Positions 1-12,330 of a stretch of 64,000 nt of DNA are shown here, piece by piece. The stretch covers positions 76,465,884-76,529,883 of the forward strand of contig CM043944.1 of assembly GCA_014529385.2 (NCBI GenBank). Reading direction: 5' to 3'. The DNA comes from Adiantum capillus-veneris. Its lineage: Eukaryota > Streptophyta > Polypodiopsida > Polypodiales > Pteridaceae. Each line of letters opens with the position of its first letter. Positions within the stretch are counted from its first letter, which is position 1. The translations under genes were made by a program, and so were the position numbers. The notes under the pieces were generated by a model. That model had not been told where the DNA came from. It saw nothing but the letters and a program-made list of their open reading frames with translations, and made no database searches.

Positions 1-1
1 C

Positions 2-151
2 TGTTGGCCAACGTCAGAGTCCGACGAGTTATAATTGGCAACAAATCGATCTATAATAGATGGATCGAACTCACTAAATTCGCGAACGTGCTGCAAAGAA
101 ACGCGTCTTGTTCGTCGCACAGCATGCTTGCATTGATTACAAGGACATAAG
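2..151 (-). other. Possible coding fragment with CPCxxC motif, cut by window edge
   Basis: On the minus strand this stretch is open and reads RILCPCNQCKHAV, then a basic segment and an acidic Ser/Asp end that leaves the window. A C-P-C-x2-C motif followed by a His is seen at the N-terminus of the transposase-associated domain of plant CACTA (En/Spm) proteins, but only about 50 residues are visible. No start codon is resolvable and a stop lies about 30 bases upstream, so it would have to be an internal exon or a remnant. Identity is a guess. Confidence 0.22.
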
Positions 152-274
152 ATCCTCGTTGAGAGATAGGTGTTTCAGTTGGACGGCCCCACAGCCTCGT
201 CACTACTCATAATGAGGGTAAAAACCTTATAACCTAGACAAAAAAAATAATCTTCTATTGGCATTCTTCGTCTT

Positions 275-278
<4 letters not shown>

Positions 279-330
<52 letters not shown>
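279..330. repeat. (CT)n microsatellite
   Basis: About 26 uninterrupted CT dinucleotides. Confidence 0.95.
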
Positions 331-333
<3 letters not shown>

Positions 334-995
334 TTCACACTGTAAACTACCTCACATTCTCCAGTCATGTCCAATCCCCGCACACCTCGGTCTAGAGGTG
401 CACGGAGATCAGAACCACCGGGTTATAATCTCGTCTTTATTGGTCAATGCCTATATTTGTGGGTACAAGAAATCTACACACCCACGTCTACATGATAGTG
501 CATGTAGTGGACAAAACTCCTTTGCCTCTTCTCTAGCTGTAGCATTTCACAGTATCTTAACATCTTTTCACAGTAGATCTTTTCACCGTTCATCTAAATC
601 TAATTTTTTTACCGTAATCTCGAAGGTAGACTCTAATATAAAAACTCAATCCAAAATCTAACCTAATTGAACATGTGGTGATTCGCTCCATTGAAGGGTA
701 AAAGACATACCACTGGGGCTACTAGTTGCGTAGATGTGAATGGGTCTCGCATATACAAATACTTCAACGCAAGAGTTTAATAATCTCACCTCTCCACCCC
801 GTCGATCCATGACCCACTCCTCTCTTTCAAGCCAGTAAGGTCTAGCATCTGTGCATCTGACCTCCGATGCTTCATGTAGTCGCACATGTGTCTCCTCATC
901 CAAGCATCGTCAATGCATTCTCCAGAGAGGGAATTGGAAACTCCCGATGCAGCGTAGCAATAAGATAATCCTTGGAGGCTTTATCCTGAGCCCTC
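331..995. other. No recognisable gene
   Basis: Short open frames exist on both strands, including an 81-codon one on the minus strand at 658-903. None shows a recognisable domain. This is the left flank of the copia insertion; its last five bases (996-1000) are the target duplication. Confidence 0.5.
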
Positions 996-1000
996 CAAGA

Positions 1001-1192
1001 TGTTGGGGTATAAAGCCCAATGTGGTCGCCCAGGTAAGTGGGCAGGCCGCCAGGTATGTACACATATTCTTTTGTAAAAACCTAATAAGAACTCACTATG
1101 CTCTACACATTACAATAGAGCGAGTTCACCATATCGTCGTGCTCTTCTTCTCGCACTTTCTCTCGCGTCGCACTTCCGCTCGTACTCCTTCA
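1001..1192 (+). repeat. 5' LTR of copia element
   Basis: It starts tgttggggta and ends ctccttca, and has the same length as the copy at 6359-6550. Confidence 0.95.
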
Positions 1193-1194
1193 AC

Positions 1195-1206
1195 TGGTAT
1201 CAGAGC
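1195..1206 (+). other. Primer-binding site (tRNA-iMet type)
   Basis: tggtatcagagc lies two bases after the LTR. This is the standard plant copia primer site, complementary to the 3' end of initiator methionine tRNA. Confidence 0.9.
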
Positions 1207-2289
1207 TCAGATCAAGGCTCGGGGCAGCACTGCAAGAGGCTAGAGTCACCAACTCAGATTGGAGTGAAATTCGACAGGCGAAGACACGGCCCCAAATCGC
1301 ATGGGCAAGCCCTAAAAGCTTGGTGTTGTCAGAATTTCATTCTGAGGTCATCTCGGCCACCGTTCGGCTTCGACAAAGGTCTGCGCAGGCCATTTTCGAC
1401 TACGTGGTCTCGACGGGTGCAGATCCGACTCTGCAAATTTGGGGTTTTCGGCCTACGACTGCAGGTGCTGAGGATATCGACACTCCCAGAGTGTTGATTT
1501 GTGGTTGTCTACACATCGAAGGACTGCTCACAGTTCTTGGAGGCGTGTCACATACGACACGGGCGCATCTACACACAGACTGTAGGCGACATCCACTAGT
1601 TCATCAGGTAGCTTGTGTTTGCTGCTTGATATTCCAGATTTCATCCTGACATTGCAGGTACTTCCACATGGGATGTATTGTCAGAGATGATGTATGTCTG
1701 TTGAAGGTTTGCTGGCTGTGAGTCACGCAGCAAACAACCGCCGCAGCGGTTACAGCATACAGTGGAAAATTTTTGGATGTATGACTTTGTGGGAAGTCTA
1801 TGTACTGTCAGATTTACTGCAGCCTTTGTTGAGGGTCAAGTGAGGTTTTATTGAGCTGGGGGATTCTCGAATGTTGAGATCCTTTTGGTGATACAGGTCT
1901 TGGAGCGATCCCTCGAGCACCCTTAGATAGGCAGCTAGGATGTATTGACTGTGAGTTAGACAGTTGGGATTTCATCTTTGCTTTACTGCCGTTGAGGCAT
2001 TGTCGCAGTCTATGCTTATAGGATAGTGACAGGATAGTGAGAGACAGTACAGGTGCAGGACAGGTTTACCCACAGCTTACAGTGTCAAAAAGACAGTGTT
2101 TTTGAGCTGTTTTTTGGTCTGTTTTTGAGTACACCAGAGCCATTTTACAAAGGAGACTCTGCCAAAATTTCTGTAGAATCTGAAGCTTTCTTGGTTCATT
2201 TGACAGGTTGATATTGGTTCAGAGGTCAGTTTACAGGGGAAACTTTGCCGAATTTTTCCCAGAAAAGTAAACTACTGTGAAGCGTAGCT
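1207..2289 (+). other. Long untranslated leader of copia element
   Basis: About 1.08 kb separates the primer site from the gag start. It holds two overlapping short frames (1264-1497 and 1320-1649) with no recognisable domain. The leader is long for a copia element and probably carries dimerisation and packaging signals (inference). Confidence 0.55.
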
Positions 2290-5200
2290 ATGGCTGGATC
2301 ACAGGACACTGCTCTTTACAATATCAAGAAGTTGGATGGAACCAATTTCCCATTGTGGAAGCAGCAGATTTGGCACGTGTTGTTACAAAAGAAGCAGATA
2401 AAACCTATAAAGCTCAAGGGGATAAAACCAGAAGATTTGGACGAAGATGAATGGAGCGAAATGGATGAATTGGCACTTTCTACCATTATGTTGACTTTGG
2501 CAGAAAGCGTTTACTTCAATGTAGCAGACGAGATGTCGGCTTATCAAGCATGGTTAAAGCTGAGTGATCTTTATGAGAAGCAGAGTGCAGCTTCACAGGT
2601 ATACTGGCTTAAGAAGCTTGTTGACTTGAAGATGAAAGAAGGGACACCTATGTCCAATCATCTGAATGAATTCAACACAATCTATAGTCAGTTGTCAGCT
2701 CAAGGTGTCAAGTTTGATGAACCTGTTAGAGCTATGTTCCTGTTGATCACATTGCCGGAAAGTTGGGACACTTTTCGCACAGCTTTGAGTAATTCTGCAC
2801 CTCCACATGGTTTGAACATAGCAGGTGTAGAAGGAAGTCTGCTTACTGAAGAAACCAATAGAAAGACAATGGACAAAGGCAAAGGAACAGCCTTAGTTGT
2901 CAGGGGAAGGACCAAAGAAAAGTACAAAGGTGGAAAGAGGAATCAGTCTCGTAGCAAGTCCCGCGGTGCTAAAGGCAAGAGTGACATAGAATGCTACCAT
3001 TGTGGGAAGAAGGGTCACATGAAAAGAGACTGCAGAGAATGGAAAGCAGAAAAAGGCAAAGAGAAAGCTGAAGACCATGGTGAGAAGAACAAGTCCTCAT
3101 TGAAGATTCAAGAAATAAATGTGACAAACACTGTTGCAGAGGATGACAGTCTAGTGTCAGGAGACATCTACTTCTTGAAGAATACAATGGACTCAGCTCT
3201 TCTTACAGCATCTGATGGAAATGCACTGAGTGACTGGATTATAGACTCAGGGGCATCACTTCATGTGTCTCCAAACAAGGAGTGGTTTACCTCTTATGTG
3301 ACCACTAAAGATCATGTTCGGCTAGGCAATGGGCAGACATGTGAGATCTTAGGTGTTGGAGATGTACAATTGAAGTTTCAGAATGGCTCTTCTTTCACGC
3401 TGAAGAATGTGAGACATGTTCCCGCAATTACAAAGAACTTGATCAGCACAGGTTTACTGATGATGTTGGTTACGTCACCACTTTTGGACAGAACATGTGG
3501 AAGATATCCAAGGGTTCTATGACAGTAGCACATGGAGTAAAGTCTGGAGGACTTTACATGATTTATGTATCAAATGTCTCTAAAAATGTAATCAATGTAA
3601 ACGAGCAGCCGAACGTTTCTTTGTGGCATAGCCGGTTAGGACATATGTCCAAGAAGGGAATGGAAATCTTGTCTCGTTCTGGTTATTTGCCTGGCTTTTC
3701 ATTTAATGATTTTGAATTCTGTGAACATTGTCTGTATGGTAAGCAAACACAGCAGCCACATAAGCATAGAAGCAGTAGAAGAGATACACAGTTGGCACTT
3801 GTTCATAGTGATTTGTGTGGACCTATGCCTAACCTATCTCTAGGGGGAGCTTCTTACTTTATGACATTTATAGATGATTACTCAAGGAAAGTATGGGTTT
3901 ACTTTCTCAAGCACAAGGATGAAGTGTTTAGTGTTTTCAAAACGTTTGTGACACTTGTGGAGAATCAGAGTGGCAAGAATCTTAAATGCTTACTCACTGA
4001 CAATGGTGGAGAGTATGTTTCAAAGGCCTTTCAGGACTTTTGTGAGTCAAAAGGTATAAAACGTGAACTTACTGCTCCTTAAAATCCTCCTCAAAATGGT
4101 GTTGCTGAGAGGATGAATAGGACCATACAAGAGAAGGTCAGAAGTATGTTGTCTAATGCACAGCTGCCAAATGGGTTTTGGGCTGAAGCTGTATCAACAG
4201 CTGTTCATCTTGTAAATAGATCTCCTAGCAAGGTTTTGCAGAAGGATTCAGTGCCAGAGATGGTATGGTCAGGCAAAATGCCCTCATACAAGCATCTCAG
4301 AGTCTTTGGCTGTGAGGCATATACTCACGTTCCAAAGGAATTTAGGAACAAACTTGAGCCAAAGAGTAGAAAGTGCATCTTTCTAGGCTATGGTAATTCT
4401 GGTGAGATGGGGTACAGACTTTGGGATCCCGAATCCAGAAAGGTTGTCCGCAGCAATGATGTTCACTTTAATGAATCCAAATATCATTCTAAACCAGAGA
4501 GGGTTGAGGAGATTAGAAGAGTTGTCTTCCAAGAAGATGGACCTGCACGTGCAAGACAAAATGTCAGGGCTCAAGAGGAGCAAGGACAAGATAGAGTGGA
4601 ACCACAGGTTGTGGCTGAGCCTGAGCCACCTATTGTGTGTAGATCTAGACGTGTCACGCGACCTCCTGATAGGTTTGTTCCATCTATGAACTATGTCATG
4701 TTGACTGATTGCAATGAGCCTTCATGTTACAAGGAAGCAGTGCAAATGAAGGACTCCGGGAATTGGCAATTGGCCATGCAGTCAGAGATGACAGCTCTGC
4801 ATAAAAACAAGACATGGAAGCTAGTTCAATTACCATAGGGCAAAAAGGCTCTACCTTGTAAATGGGTTTACAAGTATAAGATCACCGCTCATGATAGTCA
4901 GCCAAAGTACAAAGCAAGGCTTGTTGCCAAGGGCTTTAAGCAAGAACAAGGCATTGACTTTGATGAAGTCTTCTCTCCGATGGTCAAGATGACTACATTG
5001 AGATGCTTTCTTGCATTGGTTGCCATATTAGATTTGGTGTTGCACCAAATGGATGTCAAGACAGCGTTCTTGCATGGTGATTTAGATGTGGAAATTTACA
5101 TGCAGCAGCCAGAAGGGTTTGTTGAGAAAGGCAAGGAAGATTGGGTATGCCAGTTGTTAAAGAGTCTTTATGGCTTAAAACAATCATCGAGGGCATGGTA

Positions 5201-6269
5201 CCATAAATTCCACAAGTTTATGCTTTCTCAAGGCTACAAACGTAGTGAGTTCGATCACTGTCTATATACAAAGAAGGCTAAGGATGGTAGTTGGCTGATC
5301 CTTATTTTGTATGTGGATGACATGTTGATTGCTAGCAAGCACTTGGAAGAAATTTCAGCTTTGAAGTCAAAGATGGCAAAATCGTTTGACATGAAAGACA
5401 TGGGTGAGGCAAGTCATATCCTTGGTATGCGCATTGAGAGAGACAGATCAAAGAAGTTGATTTGGTTATCTCAAACAGAGTATATTGACAAGGTTTTGCA
5501 ACGTTTCAATATGGAGAAGGGAAAGGCACTGAGTGTTCCATTGCCACCATATGTGAAACTTAGCAAACAAGATTGTCCTGTGTCTGAGGAAGAACAGGCT
5601 GAAATGGATAAGATTCCATATGCGTCTGCAGTGGGTAGTTTGATGTATGCAATGATTGCTACTCGCCCAGACATTGCATTTGCAGTGGGAGTAGTAAGTC
5701 GATACATGTCAAACCCAGGCAAGAAACATTGGGAGGCAGTGAAAGGAATATTGAGATACCTAAAAGCTACAAAGAGTATGCGTATATGCTATGGGAGTCA
5801 GGAGCTAAGTGTAAAGGGTTTTACAGACTCAGATTATGCAGGTGACTTAGACAACCGAAGGTCTACGTCAGGGTATGTCTTTACATTGGCTGGTGGAGCA
5901 ATATCATGGCGTTCTAGATTACAAGATTGTGTTACTCAGTCTACTACAGAGGCTGAATATGTTGCAGCATCAGAGGCATGCAAAGAATCAATTTGGCTTA
6001 ATCGACTAGTAATAGATTTGGGAATCAAAGAAGAGATGCTTGTGTTATATTGTGATAGTCAAAGTGCTATACAATTGGCTCGCAATCTAGTTTATCACTC
6101 AAAGACAAAGCATGTGGATGTGAAGTATCATTTCATCAGGGAAATGCTCGAGGATAAGCAACTTCAGCTTGTCAAAGTTCACACCACAGAAAATCCTGCT
6201 GATCTACTTACAAAAGGACTTCCCTCAGAGAGCTTTGTGCATTTTCGCAAGCAGTTAGGTGTAGGGTAG
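2290..6269 (+). pseudogene. Copia Gag-Pol polyprotein, broken by one frameshift and two stops
   Basis: The ATG at 2290 opens a Gag of the UBN2 type with a CCHC zinc knuckle (CYHCGKKGHMKRDC, near 2993-3035). The protease follows with the catalytic motif DSGAS near 3246. Integrase has the H-x-H/C-x2-C region from about 3627 and TDNGGEY near 3998. RT has QMDVKTAFLHGD and the catalytic YVDD near 5310. RNase H has DLDNRRSTSGYVF and ends with a normal stop at 6269. Three lesions break the frame: a one-base loss near 3458, TAA at 4080-4082 in integrase, and TAG at 4836-4838 before RT. All catalytic motifs are still present, so this copy is recently inactivated and would need proteins supplied in trans. 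Confidence 0.95.
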
Positions 6270-6347
6270 TACATCACTTCTCTACATCTCTTGTATATTA
6301 GCTTGTATAGTAGCTTCTCTCACACTTAAAGTACCACATTGGACTTT

Positions 6348-6358
6348 AAGTAGGAGGT
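6348..6358 (+). other. Polypurine tract of copia element
   Basis: aagtaggaggt lies directly before the 3' LTR, the expected plus-strand priming site. Confidence 0.75.
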
Positions 6359-6550
6359 TGTTGGGGTATAAAGCCCAATGTGGTCGCCCAGGTAAGTGGG
6401 CGGGCTGCCAGGTATGTACACATATTATTTTGTAAAAACCTAATAGGAACTCACTATGCTCTACACATTACAATAGAGCGAGTTCACCATATCGTCATGC
6501 TCTTCTTCTCGCACTCTCTCTCGCGTCACACTTCCGTTCATACTCCTTCA
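6359..6550 (+). repeat. 3' LTR of copia element
   Basis: 192 bp, TG...CA, with nine substitutions relative to 1001-1192, followed by the caaga duplication. Confidence 0.95.
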
Positions 6551-6555
6551 CAAGA

Positions 6556-7202
6556 GACCATGATAGACTACAATGTGGCAGAAAACCTATCTACACAATT
6601 GTCGTATACGACCCATCACCTGCTTCCCCTTATGGGTCATAATGATCTCATCAGGCATACGATTGATGAGGTACGCATATCCCTTTGGCATGTCCCTCCC
6701 GTGAACTATAGCAACCCTGTCCGATGAATGCTCATCGTCCAGGCCTCTAGGCGACCCCGATGCAGTGTTCGGGTCACTCCTCAGCATCTCTGACGCAGTG
6801 GCCGGGACACCACTCTCAAACGCGTAGGCAGTATGATCCTTCGATGTAGTTTGAGCACTCTCACAAGCAGGGACACTCCTCGGTGTGTCCTAGGGACTCT
6901 ACAACACATGAGCTCCAGGAACGACGTGCTCCTCGCCACAATAACCACCACCGCTAGACTATTGTGAAATTGTTGGTCTACATGGTCCATCAAACATAAA
7001 TCTAGATCTAATTTAATGTTAAACTCAAAATAAACATAAATTTAATTTAATCTAACGTAAAATTTAAATCTAACGCGCGTAAATAAACATAAACTAATCT
7101 AGCGTAAATCTAACTCAAAATAAACCTAAATATAATCTATTCTAACCTAAATAAACATAAATCTAATCTAATGTAAATTTAAATCTAACCTAATTTTAAA
7201 CG
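6556..7202. other. AT-rich degenerate repeat, no gene
   Basis: From about 7000 the sequence is a loose array of variants of aaataaacataaatctaatc. Minus-strand open frames at 6587-6787 and 6781-6993 show no recognisable domain. Confidence 0.5.
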
Positions 7203-7749
7203 ATAAAAAGAGAAAAATGGTATAACCTTTCTATCACCCAAGTGTGGTAGATTGGTTATGCCATTTCCCTCTTAAATAACAAGTCTTGAGTTCAACTCCT
7301 CATCCACTAGATCTTTAAGGTCTCTTGGGATAGTTTCCTACGACGTTAAAACTTTCTTCTTCTCGGGTGTGTGTGTGTGGGTGGGTGTGTGTGTGTGCGC
7401 CAATAAAAAGAGAAAAATGGTATAACCTTTCTGTCACCCAAGATAGATTGGTTATGCCATTTCCCTCTTGAATAACAGGTCTTGAGTTCAACTCCTCGTC
7501 GGCTAGATCTTTAAGGTCTCTTGGGATAGTTTCCTACGATGTTAAATTAAACTCTCTTCTTATCGAGTGTGTGTGTGTGTGAATGTGTGTGCGCCAATAA
7601 AAGGAGGAAAATGGTATAACCTTTCTATCACCCAAGTGTGGTAGATTGGTTATGCCATTTTCCTCTTGAATAATAGGTCTTGAGTTCAACTCCTCGTCGA
7701 CTAGATCTTTAAGGTCTCTTGGGATAGTTTCCTACGACGTTAAAACTCT
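7203..7749 (+). repeat. Three tandem tRNA-derived SINE-like units
   Basis: Units at about 7203-7399, 7400-7593 and 7594-7749 each start with aataaaaagagaaaaatgg (unit 3 varies slightly). Each contains a Pol III box-A-like tggtagattggttatg (7246-7260 in unit 1; shortened in unit 2) and a box-B-like gagttcaactcc (7288-7299). Units 1 and 2 end in a GT-rich tail and unit 3 in a TTC/CT tail. Box spacing fits a tRNA-derived SINE. The head-to-tail triplication is more likely local duplication than three insertions. A tail fragment of the same family recurs at 44222-44265. Confidence 0.6.
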
Positions 7750-7781
7750 CTTCTTCTTCTTCTTCTTCTTCTTCTTCTTCT

Positions 7782-7831
<50 letters not shown>

Positions 7832-7860
7832 ATGTGTGTGTATGCATTCTTTGTTTATGC

Positions 7861-7895
<35 letters not shown>

Positions 7896-7909
7896 TGGTT
7901 TATGCATGT

Positions 7910-7956
<47 letters not shown>

Positions 7957-7969
7957 CACAAAAACACAA

Positions 7970-8010
<41 letters not shown>

Positions 8011-8130
8011 AAGAGGGGAATGGAACATGAGAGAGAGGAGAGAGAAGGAGCATACTTGGCTCTCCTTCCTCTCCTTGTGTGTGTGTCTGTGTGTGTGTGT
8101 GGAGAAGAAAGAGAGAGAGAAGGAGAGTGC
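7750..8130. repeat. Microsatellite cluster (TTC, CT, GT, GA)
   Basis: (TTC)n at 7750-7785, (CT)n 7786-7828, (GT)n 7868-7890, (CT)n 7911-7952, (GT)n 7971-7990 abutting (GA)n to about 8010, then shorter runs. Protein-like open frames here are dipeptide artefacts. Confidence 0.9.
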
Positions 8131-8180
8131 GGGTTACCTTTGCTTGTTTGAGCGCCGGAAACTCAAATCTGAGTTCTGAG

Positions 8181-8330
8181 TTTTCTGACGCTCTCAGTTA
8201 TTGTTTTACCCTTGTCGACGTTGCTATGAACGTCGTTAGTTTACTTGTAACTTAGCGACGCCCATAGCGACGCCGTGGGTTTTCACTTTTGATCATCGCA
8301 TGCGAACGTCGCTAATATGAAGTACCTCTT
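8181..8330. repeat. Cluster of GACG(T)CGCTA-type motifs
   Basis: Short motifs such as cgacgttgcta, gaacgtcgttag, ttagcgacg, atagcgacg and gaacgtcgctaa occur in both orientations within 150 bases. Subterminal repeats of plant CACTA transposons look like this, but no CACTA terminus was found beside it. Confidence 0.35.
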
Positions 8331-9420
8331 GTAATGGTAGAGCATGACTTATTCAAGTGCTACACAAAAAAATGGTAAATAATAGTGAAATGGGAAATTT
8401 GCTCTAATAAATTTGCCATGAATTTAGGAAAAAAGTAACAAACTTGCCACTGTAAAGTTTTGTTGCCTCTCCAAGGCTTTCTCTCCTTGATTATACTCAC
8501 AGCTTTAGAATCTATGGTATCATGCTAGAAGGGAAATTTGAGGTCAACATTGCTTCTAGTGGAAAGCAAGTACGCAACTATCCAAACGAGATTAGCTTCA
8601 TCCTTGATAGAATTTATTACCTGATAGACCTTTAGACAATGCTGTGACCACAAACCAAGCTAAAACTAATGTGCCTTGATTACTAAGGCTTTGAGACTAA
8701 AACGACATACTTGATTCCTACTACTACTGGCTCTAATCTTTTTGTTTTTCATTAGATAGAATCTCCACAAGATCCCTTAGGATCTCCAATTAGCATGTCC
8801 ATGCAAGTCACCATCTAAAACCAACCTTAATGAGTAACATTTGAACTCATCACGTAGATACTATGAAACTCAAGCTAAACCACTAGGCTATACGCCTTGC
8901 ATGCCCTTAGGCCTCCCTTAAGCACTAAAAAAAACAAATATGCCCCCCCCCCCCCCACACCCTTCCCTTTTCCTTTCTTCCCTCCCCCCCCCCCCCCCCA
9001 AACTAATTAATTAATGCCTTTGTGAAAAAGTTATTTCGGACCTGGTTGGTCTAACTTGCATTCATTAATTAATTTCTTCCAAAGATTCCTCCAATTTGCT
9101 TAGGTTTTAACATTATGCTCGTAGTTGCAAGTAATGCACACACTCCGTCTTGTGCCCTCGCCCCCTCCCTCCCGATGATGGTTGTCTCAGCCGTTCGTAT
9201 CCTTCTCACACTACTTCGCCTTGTACCCTTCCTCGCATCGCTTCCTTCACCAAAGATGTGCGCTCTTGTCCTCATCATCCGCTCTGCAATGACACCCCAC
9301 TCTCACAACTTGATGGCCGATCTGTCTACCTCTCTGTGCCTTCACAGTCAGACATGGCGCTCCACAAGCTCTGTGGCCTAGTCAACTGTCTCCGACAATG
9401 GAGATACCTCCCCGTTGCAC

Positions 9421-9463
<43 letters not shown>

Positions 9464-10457
9464 GAGAGACACTACAGGTCGACATAGAGAAATCGAGATA
9501 CCTCTCTGTTGTTGCAAGTTGAGAGAGAGAGAAAGAGAGAGATAGGACACCCTGTGCAGCACACCTCCTGCTCGACTGCCCTGTCCGCCTATCGCCTCGA
9601 CTGCACAAAATCGACAAAAGTCATCGCCTACGTACCTGCAAAAAAATCATCACCTCTCAAGCAGCTCCTAACATGCGGCTCTCTCCCCACCTCTCTTTAT
9701 CACGGGCACTTTCCTTTTCCTTTAGTTTTTGGGCGGTATCTGATGAGATACCCTCTAATTCGAGCTGCTTACAAAATTAAAGCGACATACTAATCGCTCC
9801 TAGTGTTGTAAATGCAATCATTATCCAAACACAATGTTCACATTTTGTGATTGTAATCTAAGTATCAACCTTTTTAGAATCACATGAGAAAGGATCATAT
9901 GCTCTACAAGTATTTGTAATTTTTCGGTAACATCTTATTGAGAGTTTGTAAGGGCGAACTTATGCATGATCATTGATATATGCTACGTTACAATGGAAGG
10001 GTAGTAGTATACTCAAATTTTGTGTCAAAGGTTGATCCTAAGTGATTGCAAGATTGTAAAATGTCAATCACAAGAACAATTTTCTTCTAGCAGGGTGATC
10101 AAAAGATCATGATAAATACATTATGTGCTTGCATGATTTTCCTTCCAAAACAAAAGAATAAACCATACATATTTAGGACGGTGGTGTGATACCCTTCAAT
10201 TAGTTTCATAAGCCGTAGGGAAATTGCCCTTCTCTCACATTTATTGTGACGTGGCACCGTGCTCACCAAGTTTTACAAATAATAGGAAACGTGTCCTTCC
10301 CCTATATACTTGTTTGCTTGTCCAGTGTTTAAAAGTCATCACAAATTTTTACCTCCTCAGATGTTGAAGGGTCATGTTTGCCTCTCCTTCAATATTTAAG
10401 GTTCACTTTATTTTTTGGATTTGTAATACACAAGGAGGAATTTGTTATGTCAAGGTA
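8331..10457. other. No recognisable gene; poly-C and GA tracts
   Basis: It holds poly-C runs at about 8942-8956 and 8985-8999 and (GA)n at 9424-9469, with a related GA patch near 9521-9543. Open frames at 9069-9793 are short and partly microsatellite-encoded. Confidence 0.5.
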
Positions 10458-11699
10458 TGTCATAACAAAACTTCATAGAGGAAATCCCTTGGAAGAGCTC
10501 TCCAATGAGCTCTCTACCATGGAGCATTGCATAAATCTGTCCACTGAACCATAGAAGTCCCATGTTTATATAATATTGGATTATCCTTTTATACTTGGAT
10601 AGACATGACCCAAACTTACGGTGTGTTGGGTTGCACATCTCTATGTCCATCTACGCCTCCTTAAATCTCGTGTGGACTCCACCCCAAGCTTTGCATACAG
10701 ACTGTGGTCTACGTACCTATCCGTATTTGCCATGTGTGCTCCATGGTCGTGATGCTATAGATAACATGACATTGCCTCCCTATAAAGACAATTTAATGTC
10801 CTTGTAAACATCCTTGGAACCCTTAGAAAAAAAAACCATAAGGTGAAGAACTCTCCTAAAGTGAGCTCAACTTAGAAGTCCTTTATCCTCTTCAATTAAG
10901 TTCTCTCATTGAAAACTACTGAAAACTCCTCTCACATCTTGATTTGGCAAACCCTAACCACTTAGATTACTTCGCATCTATGGATGTCTACCCATAAACT
11001 TCCTTGCTTCTTTCCAAGCCAATAATTTTACTTTTTTCTAGAAATGAGTGCTCTTTCTAATTGGTAATGTATCCAATCACCGATAGGAAATAGGTTCTGT
11101 AAGTCTCTCATCTTGCAATATGTCACTGGGTAGAGTGACTTCCTTTCTTTTGGACTTACATTGAGCTCTTGCTTGGTTAACAATATTTAGCCTTAAGATT
11201 TTACATTCAGGCTATTGCAAGGGTAACTCAAGATCTTCCCTCTCTCTCCAAGAGAGTCAATTACAACTAACTTTATAACGAATAAGTTTATTATCATAAT
11301 CAGAAGGAGGCAAGGAAATACATCACCCTTGTGTGTTTGTGTATCCTTATATTCATGCAATGATTCCACTAGCTTTGATACCAATATAGCAAAACTTAGT
11401 AGCGGATATACCTTAGAAGAGCTCTCTAGTGAGCTCTCTACCTTGGTGGAGCACATCATAAAATTGTCCACCCAACCATAGGAGTCCCATGCTTATATAA
11501 TCATGGCTTGATCTTTCACAATTGGACGGACATGACCCAAGACTACGGTGTATCGGGCTACACACCTTTGTGGCTATCTAAGCCTCCTCAAATCCTCTAT
11601 GGATTCCACCCCCAAGCTTTGCATACATAGTGTGGTCTATGCACCTATCCATGTATGCCATCTACGCTCCATGGTCTTGATGCTATAGATGATGTGACA
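10458..11699 (-). mobile_element. TRIM-like miniature LTR element (decayed)
   Basis: Two direct repeats of about 314 bp (10458-10771 and about 11385-11699) share a TATA-like tatataat, the core accccaagctttgcataca and the end ...tgaca. I judge them about three-quarters identical by eye. Inside the right copy, ttggtatcaaagctag reads on the minus strand (complement of 11369-11384), a good tRNA-iMet-type primer site. Inside the left copy, the minus strand reads a purine-rich agggaggcaa next to the LTR. The 610-bp internal part has no coding capacity. The arrangement matches a TRIM in minus orientation. No target duplication was found, consistent with age. Confidence 0.6.
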
Positions 11700-12330
11700 C
11701 ATGTAGATTTATTGAGCTCTCCCTCTTTCGAGACAAGCCATGTTCGGATTCCCAAGGGTTTCTTCACAATAGCTGTTTGGTGATAGCTGTGATCAAAGCT
11801 CATAAAAGCTATAGCTATGGTCAAAGCTCATACAACTTGCTATAATTGTGGTCAAAGCTTTGATACCCCAATAAAAGCACAACCTTAGACGGATTTGAGC
11901 CAAAAAACTTCCATTCACTCTTCTCTAGATCAATCTACCTCGGATACCACTATTTTGTGGCCTCTTCTCCACAGTTTTCAAGCTGGTCTTAGTGTGACCA
12001 AGAAGTTCATCCTTAACATCATTTACTTCATCCTTGGTTGTAAGTAGCATTTTCTCATCCAATAGTTCAATAGTATCTCATCTATCTACACGTGTACACT
12101 TGCTACTTGGCTGGATGGAGTGTTGTCTATGAGAGCATATTGGATATTGTTACTCAAGATGGATTTCCAACATCACATTCACAAGGATAGTATCAATTTA
12201 CCATCAATAGAATATTTTTAGTCTCCTTATACTTTGTCCGAAGGACATCGCCAAAATGCTATAAGGTGCTACAACTAGAAGCTTGCATCATAGCTCTCGA
12301 CTATTCTTGCACCTCCCCTCTTGGAAACCA
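11700..12330. other. No recognisable gene
   Basis: A tagctrtggtcaaagct phrase is repeated near 11780-11860. Nothing coding was seen. Base 12330 is the A expected before a Helitron. Confidence 0.4.

Larger units (their letters stand above)
1001..6550 (+). mobile_element. Complete Ty1/copia LTR retrotransposon
   Basis: Two 192-bp LTRs beginning TG and ending CA bound a 5.55-kb element. The flanking five bases are identical on both sides (caaga at 996-1000 and 6551-6555), which is the expected integrase target duplication. A tRNA-iMet-type primer site follows the 5' LTR and a purine-rich tract precedes the 3' LTR. The domain order protease, integrase, RT, RNase H is that of Ty1/copia. I count nine differences between the LTRs (about 95% identity), eight of them transitions. 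That points to a moderately old insertion with cytosine-methylation-type decay. Confidence 0.96.

Noticed and set aside
7709-8180. Open frames of 64-115 codons on both strands
   Set aside because: They are translations of dinucleotide repeats (poly Ser-Leu, Thr-His, Arg-Glu, Cys-Val). The same applies near 13200, 17000, 20500, 22400, 42050, 43800, 48200 and 50440.
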